Below the pieces are notes generated by a model. It was given only the letters and a program-made list of their open reading frames with translations, did no database searches and was not told where the DNA came from. Shown piece after piece: positions 1-5,599 of a stretch of DNA of 23,359 nucleotides (the first letter of the stretch is position 1; every line of letters starts with the position of its first letter). The position numbers and the translations under genes were made by a program. The DNA is from a virus: positions 1 through 23,359 of IMG/VR virus record IMGVR_UViG_3300047666_000648; one strand, written 5' to 3'.

Positions 1-7
1 ATACAAA

Positions 8-328
8 ATGACCCAACGCCCATTTGGGATCGGATGCCAGCCAGAGGGTGCTCGACTTCTAGCAGAGGGGACGCGATCCAAAAACGGCTACCATGCTATA
101 ATTGAGTACGACGCGCCACTAACAGACGATGAGGTGTATTCCTTTGAGCTTACGCCATGCGCTGTGACCTCTTACGAGGTTCGAGACTATGTTAATACGA
201 GGGAAAGCGTATCTACATTGCCACGCGCGCGAGGGCTTGCAAAGCGACTGGCAAGCCAAACAGGGTTGCCGCAATACATTAGCAGAGTTGAGCGGCAAAA
301 GATCAGCGTATTCCACCCAGAAGACTAA
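8..328 (+). CDS. Hypothetical phage protein, 106 aa
   Basis: I do not recognise this protein. The frame is open from the left edge of the window, so the ATG at 8 is the likely but not certain start. The product is soluble-looking, with no membrane segment and no signal peptide. It has an acidic beta-rich middle (residues about 25-60) and a basic, Arg/Lys-rich C-terminal part containing 'RARGLAKRLASQTG', which could form a helix. It lies upstream of the HNH and terminase genes on the same strand, a position that often holds small late or regulatory phage genes. The next in-frame ATG (332) follows its stop codon by only three bases. Function is unknown; coding status is fairly secure because competing frames over the same bases give less protein-like products. 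Confidence 0.6.
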   Translation: MTQRPFGIGCQPEGARLLAEGTRSKNGYHAIIEYDAPLTDDEVYSFELTPCAVTSYEVRDYVNTRESVSTLPRARGLAKRLASQTGLPQYISRVERQKISVFHPED

Positions 329-331
329 CCC

Positions 332-418
332 ATGCCAAAGCAACATACAAACCGGGCCATCAGCGGACTTGCCCACCGCTTGAACTTAAAACATAAATTG
401 ATAGATGAATTACATTAA
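332..418 (+). CDS. Possible 28-aa mini-protein
   Basis: An ATG three bases after the preceding stop opens a 28-residue frame, starting MPKQHTNRAISG and ending KHKLIDELH, that overlaps the following gene by 14 bases. It is in the same frame as the upstream gene, so it could be a separate small basic protein, or the detached end of a formerly longer protein separated by a single stop codon. The composition (Lys/His-rich, then an amphipathic end) is protein-like, but the length is too short for certainty. No function can be assigned. Confidence 0.3.
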   Translation: MPKQHTNRAISGLAHRLNLKHKLIDELH

Positions 419-626
419 AAAAAACACCAAACTAAGCGATGCATTATACATATTGTTAGTTGCTTTTCTTTTTTGCGGATGTGGTGACTTTGAAGAGAAA
501 CGACAAATCAAGCAAGTAGAAAGGATTCAAATAATAGAGTTTGATGGCTGTGAGTACTTGGTTGGGTTTAGACAATTAGCCCACAAAGGGAACTGTAAAT
601 TCTGTATAGAACGTAGCAAGCAATAG
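405..626 (+). CDS. Small lipoprotein-like phage protein with C-terminal Cys/His motif
   Basis: A 73-residue product. Residues about 12-26 form a hydrophobic stretch, SDALYILLVAFLFCGCGD, preceded by lysines and followed by acidic residues. This resembles a lipoprotein signal with Cys at about 26, although the lipobox (F-C-G-C) is not canonical. The C-terminal part reads EFDGCEYLVGF followed by HKGNCKFCIER. From memory, this 'idG.EYl...HkgnCkfC.er' pattern occurs in many small proteins of Bacteroidota phages and prophages; its Cys and His spacing could bind a metal, but that is inference. It sits just upstream of the HNH gene, two bases before its start. The role is unknown; an envelope-located accessory protein is possible. 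Confidence 0.6.
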   Translation: MNYIKKNTKLSDALYILLVAFLFCGCGDFEEKRQIKQVERIQIIEFDGCEYLVGFRQLAHKGNCKFCIERSKQ

Positions 627-628
627 CT

Positions 629-1027
629 ATGCCAAGCCTACCCAAGCCCACACGTAAAGCCTACTTACCGGACAGGGTGCGCAAGCCAACAGGAGAACAG
701 AAGTTCTACAACAGCACAGCATGGCGCAAGACCACTAAGCTGTACAGGCAGCGCAACCCATTGTGTGAGGTGTGCAGCTACATGAGGCAGCTAGAGCCAG
801 CGACCCTAACCGACCACATCGTTGCGCGTCAGTTCGGAGGTGCTGACTACACTCCACGCAACCTAATGGCTATGTGCGCAAGCCATCATGATAGTAAGAG
901 CGCAAGAGAACGCACAGGACTGTTCATTGATGCAATAGATAGTCCTGATGGGTTAGTGCCTGCTGATCGAGTACAGGTGGTTGAAAGGATATTAAAACAA
1001 GATGAAACAACATCAAACAAGTTATAG
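629..1027 (+). CDS. HNH endonuclease next to the terminase
   Basis: A 132-residue HNH nuclease. The zinc knuckle is visible as C46-x2-C49 paired with C83-x2-H86. The catalytic core is D62-H63 (in LTDHIVARQFGG), N78 (PRNLMAMC) and H87 (CASHHDSK). The N-terminal part has the 'FYNSTAWRKTTKLYRQRNPLC' layout typical of phage HNH proteins (family HNH, PF01844). In HK97-like phages such a gene directly beside the terminase small subunit is known to be required for specific terminase cleavage at cos, so a role in DNA packaging is the best inference. A homing function is possible but less likely given the position and short size. The gene ends inside a 36-nt imperfect tandem duplication (1005-1076). 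Confidence 0.88.
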   Translation: MPSLPKPTRKAYLPDRVRKPTGEQKFYNSTAWRKTTKLYRQRNPLCEVCSYMRQLEPATLTDHIVARQFGGADYTPRNLMAMCASHHDSKSARERTGLFIDAIDSPDGLVPADRVQVVERILKQDETTSNKL

Positions 1028-1076
1028 TAGGTATAGCTTAAAACAACATCAAACAAGTTGTTTTAGGTTATGGACC
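1005..1076 (+). repeat. 36-nt imperfect tandem duplication at the 3' end of the HNH gene
   Basis: The 19-mer AAACAACATCAAACAAGTT occurs at 1005-1023, inside the last codons of the HNH gene, and again at 1041-1059, just after its stop. The offset of 36 bases continues as a weaker match (TAGGT in both copies). The second copy has diverged so that its right part pairs with its left part, making the hairpin annotated at 1037-1067. Confidence 0.75.
1037..1067 (+). terminator. Hairpin after the HNH gene, possible terminator
   Basis: TAAAACAAC (1039-1047) pairs perfectly with GTTGTTTTA (1057-1065) around a 9-nt loop, and the stem can be extended outwards by one G-U and one C-G pair. The right arm contains a short T run. 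It lies ten bases after the HNH stop codon and before the terminase promoter-leader region. It is weak in GC, so it may only attenuate transcription or protect the mRNA end. Confidence 0.45.
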
Positions 1077-1186
1077 GGGGGGAGGTCGTGAAGGTGGAGT
1101 TATAAGCCTCTTTATCCCCGGCCAAACACAGCTTGCATTTTTAACCATTTTTCAAGACCCCCCTTTTAAATTCAAAGTGCTTTAAC
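1068..1186 (+). other. Non-coding GC-rich structured stretch upstream of terS; candidate cos/packaging region
   Basis: This 119-base stretch holds no convincing gene. It contains a G-rich tract (1077-1085) within an inverted repeat, GGACCGGGG (1072-1080) against CCCCGGCC (1116-1123), with a bulged A. It then turns AT-rich (TTTTTAACCATTTTTC, C6 tract, TTTTAAATTC) up to the terS start. In cos phages the cohesive-end site commonly lies immediately upstream of terS and next to an HNH gene, as here. This is inference from position and composition only; a promoter or leader for the terminase operon is an equal possibility. Confidence 0.3.
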
Positions 1187-1609
1187 ATGCCACGAGCCAA
1201 AAAAGCAAAGCCGAAAGAGTTAGAGTTGGTGGCCACCCCATCCAGCAACCTACCCATGCCACCTGACTACCTAACCACAGCCGGGGAGGATATGTGGTTT
1301 AGGATTTGCGCTCAACTGATGGAGATGCAAATCCTAACGGATGCGGCTTACCCCCAAATAGCTGACTACTGTTTCAACTGGCAAATCTTTGTTTTCAATG
1401 CGGGCGAGGTAAAATCAGAAGACACACCTGGCGTTGAAATTTACAGCACAGGCAGCCGTGGGCTAAGTGCCAATTTTAAAGCAGCGACGGAGGCCCGAAA
1501 AAGCATGGTAACGTTTGAGCGGTACTGGGGACTTAATCCGATGTCTCTAGCAAAGATCAACCTGCCAGCAAAGATCAGCGACGAAGACGAAGAAGATTTC
1601 ATACTATGA
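1187..1609 (+). CDS. terS: Terminase small subunit, P27 family
   Basis: A 140-residue protein that would bind the packaging site and recruit the large subunit. It begins with a basic segment (MPRAKKAKPKELEL) and then has the P27-type pattern 'MPPDYLTTAGEDMWFRICAQLMEMQILTDAAYPQIADYCFNW' (residues about 24-65), followed by the 'SANFKAATEARKSMVTFERYWGLNPMSLAKINLP' region (about 93-126) and an acidic tail (DEDEEDF). These match the phage terminase small subunit P27 family (PF05119). The stop overlaps the terL start by four bases (ATGA), indicating translational coupling. The start has an AT-rich leader and no Shine-Dalgarno sequence. Confidence 0.88.
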   Translation: MPRAKKAKPKELELVATPSSNLPMPPDYLTTAGEDMWFRICAQLMEMQILTDAAYPQIADYCFNWQIFVFNAGEVKSEDTPGVEIYSTGSRGLSANFKAATEARKSMVTFERYWGLNPMSLAKINLPAKISDEDEEDFIL

Positions 1610-3234
1610 TCAGCAGTGTTGCAACCATAGACAAAAAGAAATACCGCTACGATCCAGAAGCGGCTGAGAAACCTATCCGCTTTTTTGAAAAGTATCTAAT
1701 CCACGTTCAGGGCGATAAAGCTGGCAAGCCTTTCATCTTGGAGGATTGGCAAAAGTTCCACATCCGGCAGGTGTTCGGCTGGATAAACAAGAAAACAGGC
1801 GACCGAAAGCACCGCTATTTTTACCTCGAAATACCAAAAGGTAACGGTAAATCTGCTTTTGTCTCCGGTCTGGCGCTGTACATGGCTGGGGTAGATGGCC
1901 CTAAAGCGTCCGAGACATACTGCGTAGCTGGCGACCGAGAACAGGCTCGAATTGTTTTCGATAGTTGCGTAGAACTAATAAACAATAACAGCAAGATAAA
2001 AGACAAATTCAAGCCCCTACGCTTCAGCATAACCCACAAGGCCAGCCGCAGTACCATCAAGGTTCTCAGTTCGGATGTTAGCGGAAAGCACGGTTTCCGG
2101 CCCTACTTCATTGCCTTTGACGAGATGCACGTGCAGCCTAATCGCGAGCTGTACGACGTTCTAACGAAGGGAATGATGAAAAGCCGCAACAGCCTTTGCG
2201 GAATGATTACCACGGCGGGCGAGATTGGTACGTTTGCCGAAGAGATTCACGACACGGCGGTAAGCATCGCAAAGGGATTAGTTCAGAACGAGTATTGGTA
2301 CGTGGCCATCTATTCAGCTTATGATGAAGAAGGCAACCAGCCCGACCCCCAGGACATATTTAACGAAGAGGTCATTGCCCAGGCCAACCCTGGCTATGGC
2401 GACAACTCTATCATTCGCCCTGCTGACTTCGACATCATCGTCCAAGACACGAAAGCTCAGAAGACCGGCATCGCGTCCTATCTTCAGCTACATCTAAACG
2501 TTTGGGTTGGCTCGCTAAACGCATACATAAACGTCAACGATTACCGACGCTGTAACGAAGGCCCGATTGATCTCGACTACCACCACAAGAATAATACCCG
2601 ATGTTACGGAGGTCTTGACCTTGCCAGTACGGAGGATTTAAGCGCCTACACCCTAGTTTTCTTTCCCTCTGGTGGTAAGCCTGAATTTGTTACTTGGTTT
2701 TGGTGTCCAGAAGATACCATTGCCAGCCGTTCAAAGAACCAAAACGTAAATTACCGATATTGGGTAGACGAAGGCTTCATCTTCACCACTCCCGGTAACG
2801 TTCAGGATAAGAACGCGATCAAATCCTTTATTGCGGAGACTTGCGAGCGGTTCAATGTTGCGGTAATCAATACCGACCCATCCTTCCACCGAGCGGTTTT
2901 GGGTAGCTGGATAGAAGAATTGGCCCTACCTATTGAGGCATTCAACCAGGGCATTACCAACTTTTCAGAACCGACCAAGAATCTAAAGATATTGGTTGCT
3001 AGTAATGCTATCAACGTTGGCGATAATCCTGTGATGGAATGGCAGATAGATAATACGATGGTTTACGAAGACACAACCGGCAAGGTTAAGCCAGTCAAGA
3101 CGATAGGCCGAGGGCGCGGCCGGGGTGCGCAGCGCAAAAAGATAGACGGCGTGGTATCATTAGTGATGGCACTAGCAGGAAGCCTACATGACGATTACAA
3201 AGAACCAGCAAGTTGGGATATAGTATGGAGATAA
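1606..3234 (+). CDS. terL: Terminase large subunit
   Basis: The 542-residue packaging motor ATPase and headful/cos nuclease. The N-terminal ATPase has a variant Walker A loop, PKGNGKS (residues 77-83), and a Walker B followed by the catalytic glutamate, FIAFDE (D172-E173). The C-terminal RNase-H-fold nuclease shows the expected acidic residues in YGGLDLAST (D338), INTDPSF (D424) and KKIDGVVSLVMALA (D514). Length and motif order agree with the HK97/lambda-like Terminase_1 group (PF03354). A basic GRGRGRG segment (about 501-507) precedes the last nuclease motif. The gene overlaps terS by four bases and its stop overlaps the next start by ten bases, so it is part of one translational unit. Confidence 0.96.
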   Translation: MISSVATIDKKKYRYDPEAAEKPIRFFEKYLIHVQGDKAGKPFILEDWQKFHIRQVFGWINKKTGDRKHRYFYLEIPKGNGKSAFVSGLALYMAGVDGPKASETYCVAGDREQARIVFDSCVELINNNSKIKDKFKPLRFSITHKASRSTIKVLSSDVSGKHGFRPYFIAFDEMHVQPNRELYDVLTKGMMKSRNSLCGMITTAGEIGTFAEEIHDTAVSIAKGLVQNEYWYVAIYSAYDEEGNQPDPQDIFNEEVIAQANPGYGDNSIIRPADFDIIVQDTKAQKTGIASYLQLHLNVWVGSLNAYINVNDYRRCNEGPIDLDYHHKNNTRCYGGLDLASTEDLSAYTLVFFPSGGKPEFVTWFWCPEDTIASRSKNQNVNYRYWVDEGFIFTTPGNVQDKNAIKSFIAETCERFNVAVINTDPSFHRAVLGSWIEELALPIEAFNQGITNFSEPTKNLKILVASNAINVGDNPVMEWQIDNTMVYEDTTGKVKPVKTIGRGRGRGAQRKKIDGVVSLVMALAGSLHDDYKEPASWDIVWR

Positions 3235-3494
3235 TTGCACCAAAAGACTTAACGAAGCGGGAACGTGCGGCGCTACGGTACGTTGTCGCAATGCTGAACA
3301 AAGATTACTACTTCGAGCAGTACTATCAGTTGGTCGGCGACCTTTCACCTGTTGCGGCATTTCAAGCTAACGAACGGGCGCTTTTTGACCTGTGCGGCGC
3401 TAATCGGTACGAAGACTTTGAGAGCTTCCGGCAGATGCGGCGGCGGTACGTCAAAAGGCTAGGTTATGCGGCAAAAAAATCTAATAATTTTTGA
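3225..3494 (+). CDS. Unrecognised 89-aa phage protein between terL and portal
   Basis: The ATG at 3225 overlaps the end of terL by ten bases and is preferred over an in-frame TTG at 3213. The product is helical-looking and charged, with many aromatic and Arg residues: it starts MEIIAPKDLTKRERAALRYV, then 'NKDYYFEQYYQLVGDLSPVAAFQANERALFDLCGANRYEDFESFRQMRRRYV'. It has no membrane segment and no motif I can name. Its position between terL and portal suggests a packaging or head-assembly accessory, but this is only context. Its last 31 bases overlap, on the opposite strand, the end of the minus-strand gene 3464-3658. Confidence 0.75.
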   Translation: MEIIAPKDLTKRERAALRYVVAMLNKDYYFEQYYQLVGDLSPVAAFQANERALFDLCGANRYEDFESFRQMRRRYVKRLGYAAKKSNNF

Positions 3495-3658
3495 GCGTCA
3501 TCTTTTGTGTACAAATGTTCACATCTTTCCCGGCTAGAGTAGATTAGTTTTAATGGAAAAACTTGGTTCTTTAGCGCCCAATCCTGAAATTTTTTCCTTA
3601 AATCATTGTCGGACCATGTGATATTTACTAGGGCTGTTTTTTTTATTTCTATTCGCAT
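3464..3658 (-). CDS. Candidate antisense small gene (moron-like), 64 aa
   Basis: This is the only minus-strand frame that occupies otherwise empty DNA. It runs opposite to the late genes, from the CAT at 3656-3658 down to a stop inside the 3' end of the upstream gene. The 64-residue product (starting MRIEIKKTALVNITW, with FQDWALKNQVFPLKL and EHLYTKDDAQKLLDFFAA) has balanced, globular composition. The segment is visibly more AT-rich than its neighbours, as in late-acquired 'moron' genes. A palindrome (3673-3692) lies just upstream of its start. I do not recognise the family. A non-coding AT-rich spacer remains possible. Confidence 0.5.
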   Translation of the reverse strand: MRIEIKKTALVNITWSDNDLRKKFQDWALKNQVFPLKLIYSSRERCEHLYTKDDAQKLLDFFAA

Positions 3659-3672
3659 ACTGCAAGATACAA

Positions 3673-3692
3673 AACGTAACCTAGTTTACGTT
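3673..3692. promoter_or_regulatory. 20-bp near-perfect palindrome, candidate operator
   Basis: AACGTAACCTAGTTTACGTT has 7-bp arms that match perfectly (AACGTAA at 3673-3679 and TTACGTT at 3686-3692). The centre, CTAG, is itself palindromic, so only one pair is mismatched over 20 bp. It lies 14 bases upstream of the minus-strand gene and 31 bases upstream of the portal start. On the minus strand it overlaps TACGTTTTG, which resembles the Bacteroidota -7 element TAnnTTTG with one extra T; no convincing -33 TTTG is seen. The symmetry suggests a dimeric regulator site; no regulator gene is visible in this window. Confidence 0.45.
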
Positions 3693-3723
3693 AAGATCCT
3701 GTTTGCGGGCGGTTCTTTACACC

Positions 3724-5007
3724 ATGACCGCACCAAACCTACCAGTAAAAGCCGTGAAAAGCCCTTCCTTTTGGAGATGGGCAACGGGCTGGATGGCAGG
3801 TGAAAAGCGGTATTCAGTCGAAACCGTAACAAGTTCGGACAAATTCAGCGCGTGGAAACAGCTTTTGGTAAGCTGGGGCGTGAATGATGATCTAATTTTA
3901 GACGAAAAAACGGCTCAATCCATCCCCGCATTTAACCGGGCAATAGAGATTATAGCCACGCAGATTGCAAGTCTACCAATTAGCATCTACCGAAGTGAGG
4001 ATAATGGAAACCGACAGGAGGCCAAAGACCACCCGTTGTATCAGTTGCTGAAATTTCGGCCACACCCTCTTTACAACTCAGGCGACTTCCGCGCAGCCAT
4101 CATCCGAATTTTGATTTTGCGCGGTAACTGCTTTGTTCGCGTGGTCGGTAGCGGGGGCGGTATTAAGATGCTCGAAATCATTGACGAACGCACGGCCGAC
4201 ATCGTGAAAGTAGGCACAAACTACTTCTACAAGTTTTCGGACATCAACGAAGCTCTGAGTGCTGACGAAGTGCTGCACTTCAAGATTAACAGCATGGATG
4301 GCATAAGCGGCCAGAGCACGTTGGACCTGTTCAAAGACTGTTTAGAACGCGCCCAGGCCGAGATACGGCTCGGCAAGATGTACTACACAAAAGGCGGCCA
4401 GGTTGGTGGCGTATTAGCTCCCGATCAACCGATGGACGTCAAGCAATTTGAGCAGGCCCGCGCCGCATGGAACCGCACCAACATCGGAATGGATAAAATG
4501 GGCCAGGTGGGTATGCTGCCTATTGGCGTGAAGTACGTAAAGCTAGGCGATAGTCTAAACGAAAACCAGCTAAACGAAAGCCGCGCTCGCACCACCGAGG
4601 ACATCAGCAATATGACTGGCGTTCACCCCATCCTTTTGGGAGCAATGGACAGCGCCACGTTTAGTAACGTGGAAGAACTGAACAGGGTATTTGTGCAATT
4701 CACCCTGCGCTCATTCATCAAGATAATTGAGGACGAGTTCAACACTAAAGCAATTAGCAAAAGCGAACGCGATACAGTTCGCGTCCGATTCAATACTGCT
4801 GGCCTCCTTCGTGGAGATACCAGCGCCCGCGCTGACTACTACATGAAAATGCGAACTACTCAGTCCATGTCTCCCAACGAGATCCGGGCGCTAGAAAATA
4901 TGAACAGCTACGAAGGTGGGGATAGGTACGACCTGCCCCTAGCTTCCAATATTAAGCCACAAGAGCCGCAATCGGACCAAAATAGCAACGAAGATGAGCA
5001 AGGTTAA
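3724..5007 (+). CDS. Portal protein, HK97 family
   Basis: The 427-residue portal forms the dodecameric ring at one capsid vertex through which DNA enters and leaves. Family features (PF04860) are visible: an N-terminal 'IPAFNRAIEIIATQIASLPISIYR' segment, 'DHPLYQLLKFRPHPLYNSGDFRAAIIRILILRGNCFVRVV', the 'DEVLHFKINSMDGISGQSTLDL' wing, 'EARTTEDISNMTGVHPILLG'-like stem region, and 'RTTQSMSPNEIRALENM' in the C-terminal crown. I chose the ATG at 3724; an in-frame TTG at 3703 would add seven residues. The end overlaps the protease start by 14 bases, giving the usual portal-protease-capsid cassette. Confidence 0.94.
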   Translation: MTAPNLPVKAVKSPSFWRWATGWMAGEKRYSVETVTSSDKFSAWKQLLVSWGVNDDLILDEKTAQSIPAFNRAIEIIATQIASLPISIYRSEDNGNRQEAKDHPLYQLLKFRPHPLYNSGDFRAAIIRILILRGNCFVRVVGSGGGIKMLEIIDERTADIVKVGTNYFYKFSDINEALSADEVLHFKINSMDGISGQSTLDLFKDCLERAQAEIRLGKMYYTKGGQVGGVLAPDQPMDVKQFEQARAAWNRTNIGMDKMGQVGMLPIGVKYVKLGDSLNENQLNESRARTTEDISNMTGVHPILLGAMDSATFSNVEELNRVFVQFTLRSFIKIIEDEFNTKAISKSERDTVRVRFNTAGLLRGDTSARADYYMKMRTTQSMSPNEIRALENMNSYEGGDRYDLPLASNIKPQEPQSDQNSNEDEQG

Positions 5008-5596
5008 GCACCACGAAAATATGGAGTTGCGCGCGCGAAGCATTGAGTTTCGTGCGGCTGACGGTGACGGACGGACGGTTGAGGGCTACGCGGCCCTGAC
5101 CGACAACGTTACCGACATGGGCGGGTACAACGAACGGGTGGCAAAAGGAGCGTTTGACGCGGCCAACATGACCGACGTTGTAGCTCTGTTCAACCATGAC
5201 TCTAATAAGGTTTTAGCCAGAACCCCCGGTACGCTAAAGCTGGATATTGATGATCGTGGTCTAAAATTCCGGTTTTCTCTGCCGAAGACTAACGACGGGA
5301 ACGACTTGGTGGAAATGATCAGCCGAGGCGATGTTTCTCAATGTTCATTCGCCTTTAGGGTAGCCGAGCAAGAGTGGGAAATGTCAAGGGATAACGGCCC
5401 AGACCTGCGCAGCATTACCAAGATAAGTGATGTGTACGATGTGTCTCTGGTCACTTACCCGGCCTACCCTGATACCAGCGTAGCTCTCCGATCCAAGCCA
5501 ACCAAAGAAACCCCCAAAGAAGAACAACCGCTATATAGTCCTGGCTTCCAGGAAGACGTAGCTTTTTTTAATCAACGGCTTTCTGCTGTTAAATAA
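4994..5596 (+). CDS. HK97-type prohead maturation protease
   Basis: A 200-residue serine protease (PF04586) that removes the capsid protein's N-terminal scaffold domain inside the prohead. It has the family start 'RSIEFRAADGDGRTVEGYAAL', the 'KGAFDAANMTDVVALFNHDSNKVLAR' block with the catalytic His (about 68), and 'EMISRGDVSQCSFAFRV' with the nucleophilic Ser (about 118, in the CSFAF position). It also has the conserved 'VYDVSLVTYPAYPDTSVALR' strand, in which an acidic residue (D149) stands where the third catalytic residue is expected. The start overlaps portal by 14 bases and the stop is three bases before the capsid gene. Its substrate would be the capsid protein that follows. Confidence 0.94.
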   Translation: MSKVKHHENMELRARSIEFRAADGDGRTVEGYAALTDNVTDMGGYNERVAKGAFDAANMTDVVALFNHDSNKVLARTPGTLKLDIDDRGLKFRFSLPKTNDGNDLVEMISRGDVSQCSFAFRVAEQEWEMSRDNGPDLRSITKISDVYDVSLVTYPAYPDTSVALRSKPTKETPKEEQPLYSPGFQEDVAFFNQRLSAVK

Positions 5597-5599
5597 CTA

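Noticed and set aside
189-383. 64-codon plus-strand frame overlapping the first gene
   Set aside because: Out of frame with the better 106-residue product; no protein-like pattern.
1002-1091. 29-codon frame with a repeated LKQHQTS-type peptide
   Set aside because: It is explained by the 36-nt tandem duplication (36 is a multiple of three) and overlaps the HNH gene; no evidence that it is translated.
3213-3224. TTG start for the 89-residue gene, and similarly TTG 3703 for portal and GTG 8065 for the gp10-like gene
   Set aside because: In each case a nearby ATG in a short overlap or TAATG junction fits better, and the added residues have no family support.
3606-3803. 65-codon plus-strand frame across the AT-rich island into portal
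   Set aside because: Runs into portal in the wrong frame and overlaps the more protein-like minus-strand frame.
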